This document shows, piece after piece, positions 16,704-25,266 of a DNA stretch of 64,000 nucleotides. This stretch comes from Oceanobacillus sp. FSL K6-2867 (lineage in GTDB: Bacteria; Bacillota; Bacilli; Bacillales; Amphibacillaceae): assembly GCF_037963145.1 (NCBI RefSeq), contig NZ_CP150144.1, positions 3,782,001-3,846,000 of the forward strand, read 5' to 3'. The translations under genes and the position numbers were made by a program. The notes below the pieces were generated by a model. It was not told the origin of the DNA. It searched no databases and saw only the letters and a list, made by a program, of their open reading frames with translations. Every line of letters starts with the position of its first letter. Position 1 is the first letter of the stretch.

Positions 16704-18485
16704 ATGCAATTGACTTTAAATCCAAGATGGGATTTGGATACGCTATTTCCGGGAGGAAGCGAATCAGAGCAATTTCAAGCTTATGTTAATCATATAAAGG
16801 AAGCATTGGCAGATCTTTCAGAAAGAGTGGAACAATTTATTCCACAAGAATCAGGATATATATCCGAATTCCTGCAAATCGTACATAAATTAGAAAAGAC
16901 AAGCAAAAAACTGCGTGAGGCTTCTGCTTTTGTAAGCTGTCTCAGTGCACAAAACGTAAAAGATGAAAAAGCGGACATATTAGTCGGCCAGCGAAGTGCT
17001 CTTTCTGCAAAAATGGGAATTATTACAACGAAATTTGATCAAAAATTAATTGCTATTCCAGATTCAGATTGGAAAACATTATTGCAGTTGCCTGAATTGG
17101 TGGATATTGCTTTCGTCTTAAATGAAAATAGAGCAGCAGCAAAAGAAAACCTGTCTGAGGAGCAAGAGGTACTGATTAACGATTTAGCAGTAGATGGCTA
17201 TCATGCCTGGAATCAAATGTACGGAGCGGTCGTAGGTAATATGACAGTGAAGATTGAAGAGAATGGGGAACACAAACATTACTCTGTGGGTCAAGCTTCC
17301 AATTTACTTACGAATCCTGACCGCGAAATGCGAAAACATGTTTTTAAGCGGCTGGGTGATGCCTGGGAAGAACAAGCAGCTTTATTTAGCCAAACTTTAA
17401 ATCATTTAGCCGGCTTCCGCTTGGAAACTTATAAACACCGTGGATGGAGACATGTTTTAAAGGAACCATTAGCAATAAACCGGATGAAAAAAGAAACACT
17501 GGATGCAATGTGGACTGCTATTATTAATAATAAAAAGCATTTTGTAACGTATTTAAATAAAAAAGCAGATTTGCTTGGCTTAGAGAAATTAAGCATTTAC
17601 GATATTAGTGCTCCGCTAAGTAAAACTGTAAAAACATCAAGCTATACAGAAGGTGCAAATTATATTGTCGATCAATTTCAAAAGTTCAGCCCAAAGATGG
17701 CAGATTTTGCAAAAATGGCATTTGAAAAACGATGGATAGAAGCTGAAGATCGGCAGGGTAAGCGTCCTGGAGGATTTTGCACGAGCTTCCCAGATAGTGA
17801 GCAGACACGTATTTTTATGACATATTCTGGTACATCTTCAAATATTTCTACACTAGCCCATGAATTAGGTCACGCCTATCATCAGCATGTGATGAACGAT
17901 GTCAACGGCTTAAACCAACGCTACGCAATGAACGTGGCAGAGACCGCTTCGACCTTTGCGGAGATGATTGTAGCAGATGCATCTGTAAAAAGTGCACAAA
18001 GCAAGGAGGAAAAGCGCTCTCTGCTGGAGGATAAAATTCAGCGTAGCGTTGCCTTTTTTATGAATATACACGCTCGGTTTTTATTTGAAACACGATTTTA
18101 TGAAGCGCGTAAACAAGGAATGGTGTCCGCACATCACTTAAATGAATTAATGATTGAAGCACAGAAGGAAGCTTATTGTAATAGTTTAGAAGAATATGAT
18201 CCAAGCTTTTGGTCCTCTAAGCTGCATTTTCATATAACTGGTGTTCCGTTCTATAATTTTCCATATACATTCGGCTATTTATTCAGCCTGGGTATTTATG
18301 CATATGCAAAGGAAAAGGGCGGCAGCTTTGAGGAAGATTATATTGCATTATTAAGAGATACCGGCAGAATGACAGTAGAAGAGCTTGCACAGAAACACCT
18401 GAATGTTGACTTGACTAAGCCGGATTTTTGGGAGAATGCAATTGGATTATGTGTAGAAGATGTAGAAGAATTTCTCAGCTTATAA
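16704..18485 (+). CDS. Oligoendopeptidase F family zinc metallopeptidase (M3B)
   Basis: A cytoplasmic metallopeptidase that trims short peptides. The 593 residues contain the zinc site HELGH (H386, E387, H390) followed by the downstream glutamate in NVAETASTF, the pattern of the M3 family. FCTSFP and MTYSGTSSN before the zinc site are the usual substrate-channel segments. The ATG at 16704 follows AAGGGGAGATATT. Upstream 287 bp hold no gene; downstream is the thiT riboswitch, so it is monocistronic. Confidence 0.94.
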   Translation: MQLTLNPRWDLDTLFPGGSESEQFQAYVNHIKEALADLSERVEQFIPQESGYISEFLQIVHKLEKTSKKLREASAFVSCLSAQNVKDEKADILVGQRSALSAKMGIITTKFDQKLIAIPDSDWKTLLQLPELVDIAFVLNENRAAAKENLSEEQEVLINDLAVDGYHAWNQMYGAVVGNMTVKIEENGEHKHYSVGQASNLLTNPDREMRKHVFKRLGDAWEEQAALFSQTLNHLAGFRLETYKHRGWRHVLKEPLAINRMKKETLDAMWTAIINNKKHFVTYLNKKADLLGLEKLSIYDISAPLSKTVKTSSYTEGANYIVDQFQKFSPKMADFAKMAFEKRWIEAEDRQGKRPGGFCTSFPDSEQTRIFMTYSGTSSNISTLAHELGHAYHQHVMNDVNGLNQRYAMNVAETASTFAEMIVADASVKSAQSKEEKRSLLEDKIQRSVAFFMNIHARFLFETRFYEARKQGMVSAHHLNELMIEAQKEAYCNSLEEYDPSFWSSKLHFHITGVPFYNFPYTFGYLFSLGIYAYAKEKGGSFEEDYIALLRDTGRMTVEELAQKHLNVDLTKPDFWENAIGLCVEDVEEFLSL

Positions 18486-18500
18486 TATACTATAATTTAT

Positions 18501-18529
18501 TTGTTAAATTCTAATAAATAAGGTACAAT
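18501..18529 (+). promoter_or_regulatory. SigA-type promoter for the thiT leader
   Basis: TTGTTA (18501-18506) and TACAAT (18524-18529) are separated by exactly 17 bases, about 30 bases before the start of the TPP aptamer. Confidence 0.65.
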
Positions 18530-18557
18530 ACAGATGACAAAAAAGTAAATAGAAAAA

Positions 18558-18650
18558 GCCTACAGGGGGAGTCGTTTTGGCTGAGAGTGAACAATTAAGT
18601 TCAGACCCTTTGAACCTGTTAGTTAATTCTAACGTAGGGATGGTAGTCTT
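18558..18650 (+). promoter_or_regulatory. TPP riboswitch (THI element)
   Basis: Conserved blocks in order: CTACAGGGGGAG, GGCTGAGAGTGA, GACCCTTTGAACCTG, a short loop, AACGTAGGGATGGTAG. P1 forms from CTAC (18561-18564) with GTAG (18644-18647). Binding of thiamine pyrophosphate should favour the terminator downstream and shut off thiT. Confidence 0.97.
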
Positions 18651-18666
18651 TTTGATGGAATAAAGA

Positions 18667-18736
18667 AAGTAATGTGAGCGAAGCAGACTGCTTATTGCAG
18701 TCACCATCAGAAAGCTTCCCTTGGCATTACTTTTTT
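18667..18736 (+). terminator. TPP-riboswitch expression platform terminator
   Basis: AAAGTAATG (18667-18675) pairs with CATTACTTT (18725-18733) and is followed by T residues. An inner GACTGC/GCAGTC hairpin stacks within it. Confidence 0.75.
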
Positions 18737-18768
18737 GCGTCTAAAAAAGTAAGGGAGAGTTTTTAACA

Positions 18769-19338
18769 TTGAATACAAAACGTACGTTATTTTTAGTAGA
18801 GGTAGCGATTTTTACTGCATTAGCACTTCTTTTAGACATTCTTCCAATATCTTTTAAAATTTGGGCGCAAGGCGGATCGGTTTCATTTGCAATGATTCCC
18901 ATTTTTATTGTTGCCTTCCGCTGGGGGATTAAAGGTGGTCTGCTTTCTGGGTTTCTTTGGGGAGTTTTGCAAGTGGCAACTGGAACGGCTTATGTTTTAG
19001 TACCGCTGCAAGGATTTATTGATTATGCAATTGCATTTACAGTACTCGGCTTTGCTGGTGTTTTTGCTAAGAAAATTCAGGGAGCGGTTAAATCTGGTGA
19101 AACGAAAACATATTTGAGCTATATCACCTTTGGTGTTTTCGTTGGCTCTGGCTTGCGTTTCATAGCTCATTATGTGGCGGGAATTGTTTTCTTCGGCTCA
19201 GCAGTTGAAGGCCAGCCAGCTTGGCTGTATTCATTAATTTATAATGCATCATACATGGTTCCTTCATTTATTCTCAGTTCTGTAATTGTATTTTTCTTGT
19301 TCCATAAGCAGCCACGAACATTAATGAACGCTGCATAA
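18769..19338 (+). CDS. thiT: Thiamine transporter, ECF substrate-binding component
   Basis: The membrane S-component that binds thiamine and works with the shared ECF energising module encoded elsewhere. It has 189 residues with six hydrophobic helices and the family features: the LDILP motif in helix 1, KIWAQGGSVSFAMIPI, and a WG-rich stretch FRWGIKGGLLSGFLWG. The TPP riboswitch directly upstream supports a thiamine substrate. TTG at 18769 follows AGGGAGAG and is the only start giving a full first helix. Confidence 0.95.
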   Translation: MNTKRTLFLVEVAIFTALALLLDILPISFKIWAQGGSVSFAMIPIFIVAFRWGIKGGLLSGFLWGVLQVATGTAYVLVPLQGFIDYAIAFTVLGFAGVFAKKIQGAVKSGETKTYLSYITFGVFVGSGLRFIAHYVAGIVFFGSAVEGQPAWLYSLIYNASYMVPSFILSSVIVFFLFHKQPRTLMNAA

Positions 19339-19363
19339 AATATTATACATTCGCTCACAGAAG

Positions 19364-19390
19364 AATAACCTCTAGAAGGGGTTATTTTTT
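19364..19390 (+). terminator. Intrinsic terminator after thiT
   Basis: AATAACC...GGTTATT stem with a five- to nine-base loop followed by TTTTT. The next gene's ribosome site begins a few bases later. Confidence 0.75.
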
Positions 19391-19407
19391 ATATAGGAGG
19401 TGATGAA

Positions 19408-19545
19408 ATGCGTGAATTAATCGGTACATGTGTGAAATGCAAAGAGGAAGTCTATTGTAAAGATGGATTCTTTGATGGTGTACACAAAGGGGGAAAACTA
19501 TTTTGTAATCCTTGTGCTGCTAAATTAGATAAGAAGGAGTTGTAA
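19408..19545 (+). CDS. Small zinc-ribbon-like protein (45 aa)
   Basis: Forty-five residues with Cys at positions 8, 11, 17, 33 and 36: TCVKC and CNPC would make a four-cysteine zinc site with about 21 residues between the pairs, and Cys17 is extra. Charged, no hydrophobic helix. The ATG at 19408 follows TAGGAGGTGATGAA, an excellent ribosome site. Too short for a confident family; it may bind zinc for structure or regulation. Confidence 0.7.
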   Translation: MRELIGTCVKCKEEVYCKDGFFDGVHKGGKLFCNPCAAKLDKKEL

Positions 19546-19573
19546 ATAATAAGCATCCTTTTCATTAAAAGAC

Positions 19574-19644
19574 CTCCCTTTCAGGCTAAAGAAGAAAGGG
19601 CGGTATAATCCCGCCCGGAGTTCTTGCCTAAGTCTTTAAGGGAG
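19574..19644 (+). other. Long nested hairpin, possible structured RNA or terminator
   Basis: Four helices stack: CTCCCTT/AAGGGAG (19574-19580 with 19638-19644), AGGC/GCCT (19583-19586 with 19626-19629), AAGAA/TTCTT (19589-19593 with 19621-19625) and GGGCGG/CCGCCC (19598-19603 with 19611-19616), with small internal loops. A T-rich stretch begins about 12 bases downstream on the plus strand. It sits between converging genes. It is more elaborate than a normal terminator and matches no riboswitch class I recognise. Confidence 0.5.
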
Positions 19645-19661
19645 ATTAGGTTTCGGCTTTT

Positions 19662-20012
19662 TTAAGCGAGCATTTGATCAACCAAATCATGGTTAGTAAC
19701 GATAAGAAGAATTTTGCCGTCATCTAAGTCCTCTTCATAATTTTCTGCCTCTACAGAAGAAACACCAATTTCTTTTAGCTTGTTTCGTAATTCATCACCT
19801 TGACTGTTAAACATATTTCCAACAGCACTTGAAAAATCCATTTCTTTCATTCCAATGGTATTTGCGTCAGCTCCGTCAGCTATTCGACCAGTTCTTTCAT
19901 CGTCGTGTGTAAGGATATAAATATCCTCTTTCGTTATACCTCTTGCCTTTAATTTGTTAATATCAAGTTTAATTTGGGTTTCATCTACATATTCTCTTAC
20001 ATATGGTTTCAT
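19662..20012 (-). CDS. General stress protein, YflT-like domain
   Basis: A 116-residue cytoplasmic protein of the heat-induced stress protein YflT family. The family core is visible: KARGITKEDIYILTHDDERTG, then ADANTIG and AVGNMFNSQGDELR, and a C-terminal acidic strand GKILLIVTN. Start at 20012 after AAGGAGGTATGCAAAC; a longer frame to 20126 reads through unrelated upstream DNA. In B. subtilis relatives are under SigB control; a promoter was not identified here. The molecular role is unknown. Confidence 0.85.
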   Translation of the reverse strand: MKPYVREYVDETQIKLDINKLKARGITKEDIYILTHDDERTGRIADGADANTIGMKEMDFSSAVGNMFNSQGDELRNKLKEIGVSSVEAENYEEDLDDGKILLIVTNHDLVDQMLA

Positions 20013-20145
20013 GTTTGCATACCTCCTTAAAAAGTTATTATTTATGTTCCCGTTCTTTAAATAATAAAACATCCAGTGCTCGAAATTGTCGCATACAGAA
20101 ATTTTTACGCATAGGCTATAGCACATCCAAAAGGGAGGAATACGT

Positions 20146-21567
20146 ATGGTTTTAACATTTTCCCATTTGCTTTATGGCTTATTTACACTCATTGTTATTT
20201 TAACAATGGTTTTTAGAAAAGGTGTTGTATTTCCTACGCTATTAGGAACCTTTATTATTGGCTGTTTTTACACGGGCAGTGTTGTGGATGGGCTGACGAC
20301 AATTTTCAGAGCTAATTTAGTAGCCGCACAAGAACTATTCAATATCTTTCTGATTATTACCTTTATGCTTGCGTTATTGCATGCACTTCGAGATTTAGAA
20401 GCTGACAGAAGGATGGTTGAACCGTTTGAGAAAATGATGGTAAATGGTCATGTTTCTTTTTTTGTTCTCGTAGGTGTCACTTATGTTATTTCGTTGTTCT
20501 TTTGGCCGACCCCTGCAGTTCCATTGATCTGTGCATTGCTAGTTCCAGCAGCTGTTCGTTCTGGCTTGCCGGCGATGACATCCGCCGTTGCGATAGCTCT
20601 TGCAGGTCAAGGAATGGCACTCTCCTCGGATTATATTGTGCAAGTAGCACCGGGATTATCTGCAGCATCCGCTGGTGTCGATATTAATGAAGTTGCTGAT
20701 AAAGCGATGATTCTATCGCTTGTTTCTGGTAGTGTAGCCATTCTGCTTGCATATATATTGTTAAGAAGAGGTATCCGAAAAAAAGGCGATGCGCGAATTG
20801 AAAAAGACTTAAAAGGATTACAGTCTACTGCCACGTCTAATCACAAGGCAAAAACAAAACACGTTACATTTTGGAGTAAAACTTTTGCTGTAATTGTCCC
20901 GCTGACATTATTAGGTGTTGTAGGCTTCATGATTTACGAAAAGCTTCTTTCTGGAAGAATGAGTGGTTTAGAAGGTGGCGATGGTGCTGCATTTATAGGG
21001 GGAGTAGCTGCAGTTTTATTGTTGGCTATTACATTTGCGTATGGGAGACAACATGCACTGGATTACATCAGTAACCATATTACAGATGGATTTGTATTTG
21101 CGTTTAAAGCAATGGGTCCAGTCATTCCAATTGCAGGCTTTTTCTTTCTGGGAAGCCCAGAATTCTCAGGAAGTATCCTGGGAGTTGAAGAGAATGCGCC
21201 AGCACTATTATTTGACCTTGTCCAGTCTGTACAAGATTACCTCCCGCAAAGTGCGTTTCTTGCAGCTTTCAGTCTTTTAATAATTGGTATTATTACAGGT
21301 CTTGATGGTTCAGGGTTCTCTGGTTTACCACTAACTGGGGCATTGGCAGCTTCTTTACAAAACAATGCAATCGATGCATCGACTCTTGCAGCAATCGGTC
21401 AAATGGGGGCTATTTGGACTGGGGGCGGAACAATTGTTGCATGGTCTTCTTTAATTGCAATTGCGGGATTTTGCGGCGTATCTGTGATGGAACTTGTAAG
21501 GAAAAACTTTATTCCCGTAATCTGCGGTTTAATGATCGCTACCGTTTTTGCAATTTTTTTGCTGTAG
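20146..21567 (+). CDS. Multi-pass membrane permease, substrate unknown
   Basis: A 473-residue protein with about eleven to twelve hydrophobic segments. Two places look like the re-entrant, substrate-contacting motifs of ion-transporter-superfamily carriers: FFWPTPAVPLICALLVPAA around residue 120, and GLDGSGFSGLPLTGALAAS around residue 385. A charged cytoplasmic loop (KKGDARIEKDLKG...HKAKTK) separates the halves. The layout suggests a carboxylate or cation-coupled permease, but no substrate can be named. The start follows AAAGGGAGGAATACGT. It is followed by glutamate dehydrogenase at about 100 bp, a possible functional link. Confidence 0.75.
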   Translation: MVLTFSHLLYGLFTLIVILTMVFRKGVVFPTLLGTFIIGCFYTGSVVDGLTTIFRANLVAAQELFNIFLIITFMLALLHALRDLEADRRMVEPFEKMMVNGHVSFFVLVGVTYVISLFFWPTPAVPLICALLVPAAVRSGLPAMTSAVAIALAGQGMALSSDYIVQVAPGLSAASAGVDINEVADKAMILSLVSGSVAILLAYILLRRGIRKKGDARIEKDLKGLQSTATSNHKAKTKHVTFWSKTFAVIVPLTLLGVVGFMIYEKLLSGRMSGLEGGDGAAFIGGVAAVLLLAITFAYGRQHALDYISNHITDGFVFAFKAMGPVIPIAGFFFLGSPEFSGSILGVEENAPALLFDLVQSVQDYLPQSAFLAAFSLLIIGIITGLDGSGFSGLPLTGALAASLQNNAIDASTLAAIGQMGAIWTGGGTIVAWSSLIAIAGFCGVSVMELVRKNFIPVICGLMIATVFAIFLL

Positions 21568-21670
21568 GTGATTTTAATTTAAAAGGATATTATTGGTAGA
21601 GGAGGAAGCAATCATTTGTTACACTAGAGAAAAATTGGGGAAATTAAACAAAAAGGAAGGAGGTATCGTC

Positions 21671-23050
21671 ATGCCAATTAATACAGTTGAAATGATTGGG
21701 AACTCTTTGGATATCTTGTCTGATGAAACCGAGTTTCTAAATGATATTCAAGATCAGGACAGGGAAAAGGTTTTCCGAGCGCTAAAATCAATTTTATCGA
21801 CTCCGAACCATATTGCAAAATCCTTTCTTCGGGTTACACTTGAAAATGAAGAGGTAGTTCGAATCCCTGCTTTTCGGGTACAGCATAATAATATTCTCGG
21901 ACCATATAAAGGCGGAATTCGATTTCATGAATCGGTTCATGAGGATGAAGTGGTTAATCTTGCTACTTTAATGACACTCAAGAATGCGCTGCATGAAGTG
22001 CCTTTTGGTGGAGGAAAAGGTGGTGTCGTAATTGATCCTAGAAAATACCATCCAAGAGAGCTAAATCTAATATCACGAAAATACGTTCAGTATTTCAGCG
22101 ATATTATAGGACCAGACAAAGACATACCGGCACCGGACGTAGGGACAAGTGAACGTGAAATGGATTGGATGATGGGAGAATACAAAAGTATCCATCCTGG
22201 AGGAAGCTATCGTGGCAGTTTTACGGGGAAAAGTGTTGTCAATGGTGGATCGTTAGGACGCAAAGAGGCAACAGGAAAAGGTGTCTACTACTCATTCCGT
22301 TATTTATTGCATGATTTCTTAGAAGAAAAGGAGGCATGGCTGACAGAACGGGAAAACACAGCTGCTAAGAATCTACTGCTTCATAAAGATAAACGATTGC
22401 GAGCAGCAATCCAAGGTTTTGGTAATGTAGGATCTGTTGCAGCACTGGAAGCCCATCAATGCAAATTATTGAATAATAAAGTCATATCTGTAAGCGATCA
22501 CAATGTGGCACTCTTCAATAATGATGGTCTTGATATTCCAACACTTATTAAATACACGACGAAGAACCAAGGAGACTTGCCGAAAACAACTGCTGAATTA
22601 GAATCAGCAGGCATAAATGCTAATATTCTTTCCCGTGATGAATTATTAACACTAGACGTAGATGTGCTTTTTCTGGCGGCTTTAGCAGACCAGATTCACG
22701 AAGGAAATATGGAGCAGATACAAGCTAAAATAATCGTTGAGGCCGCAAATGCACCAATCAACAATGCAGCAGACGGCTATCTGAACAACAAGGGAGTTAT
22801 TATTATACCAGATATTTTAGCAAATGCAGGCGGGGCCATTGTATCCTATTTTGAATGGCTGCAAGGCCGAGAAACCCAATTTTATTCGGAGAAAGAGGTT
22901 TACACTAAGTTATATGAAAAAATGACAGTGACCTTTCAAGTCGTTTATCCGAACTATTTTTCGGATCAGTTTACTTTAAGGCAACATTGCTATCGTCATG
23001 CTGTGATGAAATTATCGACGATACTGTATAGGCAGGGCAAGCTTTATTGA
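21671..23050 (+). CDS. Glu/Leu/Phe/Val dehydrogenase family, probable glutamate dehydrogenase
   Basis: Catalyses reversible oxidative deamination of glutamate to 2-oxoglutarate with NAD(P). Features: PYKGGIRFH substrate lysine segment, GGGKGGV, catalytic region PAPDVGTSEREM, the NAD-binding GFGNVGS and IVEAANAP. The start is ATG 21671 after AAGGAAGGAGG; an upstream in-frame GTG at 21593 adds 26 unconserved residues. At 459 residues it is about 35 longer than RocG/GudB. The excess includes a charged insertion just before the Rossmann core (LEEKEAWLTERENTAAKN) and an altered C-terminus. Assignment to glutamate rather than a branched-chain amino acid is probable, not proven. Confidence 0.87.
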   Translation: MPINTVEMIGNSLDILSDETEFLNDIQDQDREKVFRALKSILSTPNHIAKSFLRVTLENEEVVRIPAFRVQHNNILGPYKGGIRFHESVHEDEVVNLATLMTLKNALHEVPFGGGKGGVVIDPRKYHPRELNLISRKYVQYFSDIIGPDKDIPAPDVGTSEREMDWMMGEYKSIHPGGSYRGSFTGKSVVNGGSLGRKEATGKGVYYSFRYLLHDFLEEKEAWLTERENTAAKNLLLHKDKRLRAAIQGFGNVGSVAALEAHQCKLLNNKVISVSDHNVALFNNDGLDIPTLIKYTTKNQGDLPKTTAELESAGINANILSRDELLTLDVDVLFLAALADQIHEGNMEQIQAKIIVEAANAPINNAADGYLNNKGVIIIPDILANAGGAIVSYFEWLQGRETQFYSEKEVYTKLYEKMTVTFQVVYPNYFSDQFTLRQHCYRHAVMKLSTILYRQGKLY

Positions 23051-23057
23051 TATTTAA

Positions 23058-23089
23058 AAGAAAAGACAATTAGGGTCTTTTCTTTTTTT
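23058..23089 (+). terminator. Intrinsic terminator after glutamate dehydrogenase
   Basis: AAGAAAAGAC pairs with GTCTTTTCTT with a six- to eight-base loop, followed by more T. Confidence 0.8.
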
Positions 23090-23180
23090 GTGTGCAGCAT
23101 TATTTTGATATGAATATAACTTATTTTAAATACATAGCATGTACTGGGTAAGAACAAATAAAAGAGGGGGGAGAAGTAAC

Positions 23181-24914
23181 TTGAATGCGATCCTAGTTGC
23201 TCTTATTGGTATAGTCATTTTTGCTTTGGGTTATCGCTATTATTCAAAATTTGTTGCTGAAAAGATTTTTAGGCTGGATCCCAACTATGTAACGCCAGCG
23301 CATCGGTATAAAGATGGTGTCGATTTTGTGCCAACAAATAAGTTTATCTTATGGGGACATCATTTTACCTCTGTAGCTGGAGCTGCACCAATTGTAGGAC
23401 CTGCAATTGCTTTGTATTGGGGTTGGTTGCCTGCTTTTTTATGGGTAATCTTAGGTACTGTATTTGCAGCAGGGGTGCATGATTTTGGCACGTTAGCATT
23501 GTCCGTTCGAAATAAAGGGCAATCTGTTGGCACTATTGCAGAGAAGTTAATTGGGAAACGCGGAAAGATTTTATTTCTGTTTATTATCTTAACCCTTGTA
23601 TTAATGGTTAACGCTGTGTTTGCATGGGTAATAGCAAACCTGTTTATTACGTACCCATCAAGTGTTCTTCCAGTTTTTATTCAAATTCCGCTAGCTATTT
23701 GGATTGGGTATGCAGTATATAAACGGAATGTCAAAATGCTGGTACCGTCATTAATTGCACTCGTTATTATGTATGTTGCCGCTATTTTATCTGCAGATAT
23801 TGCCTTTTTACAAATTGATTTAGTCGCATATATGGGTGGAGAAGATGGCACGGGATTATTCGGACTAAGCACCGTTTCAACTGCTTTCTTAATTTGGATC
23901 ATTATATTAATGATTTACGTGTACATTGCTTCCACACTCCCGGTTTGGAAGTTACTGCAGCCAAGAGATTTTATTAACTCCCATCAGTTAGTTGTTGGCC
24001 TTGGAATTTTATATCTCGGTCTATTATTTACCAATCCACAAATTACAGCACCATTAACAAATCCAAAACCAGATATATCATGGTTGCCATTATTATTTAT
24101 TACAATAGCGTGTGGAGCGATATCCGGTTTTCATGGACTCGTATCCTCAGGCACATCCTCGAAACAATTAAATAACGAAACAGATGCTCGTTTTGTTGGA
24201 TACTTTGGAGCTGTTGGAGAAGGTATATTGGCATTAATTTCAATCCTTGCTGTTGCAACATTATTTGCTAGTACAGCTGATTTTAATGCTGCTTATGCAA
24301 GCTTTAATCAGGCAAATGCCGGTGGATTAGGAAATTTTGTTGAAGGAGCTGCAGTTTTAGCTGGAGGGTTAGGCATATCAGCTAACATCTCAACGACAAT
24401 TGTTTCGATTATCGTTGTCAGCTTTGCTGCAACTACATTAGATACAGCAGTACGTTTAATGCGCTACATTATTGCTGAAATTGGTGCCGAGTATAAGGTT
24501 AATGTCTTAACAAAACCACATGTTGCTACTTCTGTTGCAGTGTTATCAAGTACAGCTTTAGTGTTAATACCAGAAGGACCGAATGGATTTGGTTCAGGCG
24601 GATACTTGATTTGGCCGTTATTTGGAACAGCTAACCAGCTATTGGCTGGTATTAGTTTGCTATTAATTTCAATTTGGTTAAAACGACTTGGAAGAAATTA
24701 CGCTTATACATTAATTCCGATGATATTTCTAATGTTTATGACACTTTACGCACTATTTCAGCAAGTACTGTTTGAATGGTCATGGGTTGGCAGCAATTCT
24801 AATACATTGTTATTTGTATTAGGAGCGATTATTTTCGTCTTTGCAGCCTGGATTGCGTTAACATCTTTTCAAGCATTAACCGGTAAGTTTGATCAATCGA
24901 TAAAAGATGATTAA
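23181..24914 (+). CDS. CstA-family carbon-starvation membrane transporter
   Basis: A peptide or pyruvate transporter of the CstA family, 577 residues with about 14-16 membrane segments. Signatures: DFVPTNKFILWGHHFTSVAG near the N-terminus, PAIALYWGWLPAFLWV, and GLVSSGTSSKQL, all strongly conserved in CstA/BtsT. The start is TTG 23181 after AGAGGGGGGAGA; an ATG at 23139 in frame has no site. Shorter than E. coli CstA (701 residues), as in the Gram-positive subfamily. It heads a cluster with the Cys-Cys-stop protein and the ArsA-like ATPase. Confidence 0.92.
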   Translation: MNAILVALIGIVIFALGYRYYSKFVAEKIFRLDPNYVTPAHRYKDGVDFVPTNKFILWGHHFTSVAGAAPIVGPAIALYWGWLPAFLWVILGTVFAAGVHDFGTLALSVRNKGQSVGTIAEKLIGKRGKILFLFIILTLVLMVNAVFAWVIANLFITYPSSVLPVFIQIPLAIWIGYAVYKRNVKMLVPSLIALVIMYVAAILSADIAFLQIDLVAYMGGEDGTGLFGLSTVSTAFLIWIIILMIYVYIASTLPVWKLLQPRDFINSHQLVVGLGILYLGLLFTNPQITAPLTNPKPDISWLPLLFITIACGAISGFHGLVSSGTSSKQLNNETDARFVGYFGAVGEGILALISILAVATLFASTADFNAAYASFNQANAGGLGNFVEGAAVLAGGLGISANISTTIVSIIVVSFAATTLDTAVRLMRYIIAEIGAEYKVNVLTKPHVATSVAVLSSTALVLIPEGPNGFGSGGYLIWPLFGTANQLLAGISLLLISIWLKRLGRNYAYTLIPMIFLMFMTLYALFQQVLFEWSWVGSNSNTLLFVLGAIIFVFAAWIALTSFQALTGKFDQSIKDD

Positions 24915-24929
24915 GGGAATGAAATAAGG

Positions 24930-24956
24930 AAGGGATCTTAATTGGATCCCTTTTCT
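24930..24956 (+). terminator. Hairpin between cstA and the small Cys-Cys gene
   Basis: AAGGGATC...GGATCCCTT stem with a short loop and TTTC after it. Being weak, it may attenuate rather than end transcription into the downstream pair. Confidence 0.6.
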
Positions 24957-24981
24957 GCATAATATTTGGGCAGGTGATTAA

Positions 24982-25239
24982 ATGCTGGGTAAAGTAAAAC
25001 AACTTATAACGTTTTATGAAGAGGTACTAAGCATGCCGCATCGACAGGAGATTGCACGCGAACTGAGAAATGAAGACGATATGTTTTTATTACTGCTATA
25101 TTCTGAAATGCTTGGCATCCCAAATCCAGTTTATTATTATACGTTAGAATTGTATCCTTATATGATGGAAAATTATCATGAATGGCATTTGCGTATGGGG
25201 ATGGAAAAGTCACCAATGACTGGTTTTCGATGCTGTTAG
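24982..25239 (+). CDS. Small protein ending in Cys-Cys-stop (cory-CC-star-like)
   Basis: An 85-residue protein whose chain ends exactly in FRCC. The N-terminal helix KQLITFYEEVLSMPHRQEIA is followed by REL.NEDDMFLLLLYSEMLGIPNP and YYYTLELYPYMMENYHEWH, helical and aromatic-rich but not a full membrane span. Only the two terminal residues are cysteines. From memory this matches a small family named for its cory-like motif and C-terminal CC, usually next to an ArsA-type ATPase, as here (27 bp before the ATPase start). The terminal cysteines suggest metal binding, lipidation or recognition by the ATPase; none is shown. The start follows GCAGGTGATTAA. Confidence 0.8.
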   Translation: MLGKVKQLITFYEEVLSMPHRQEIARELRNEDDMFLLLLYSEMLGIPNPVYYYTLELYPYMMENYHEWHLRMGMEKSPMTGFRCC

Positions 25240-25266
25240 GCTTAAATGGAAAGGAGGAGAAAAGCG

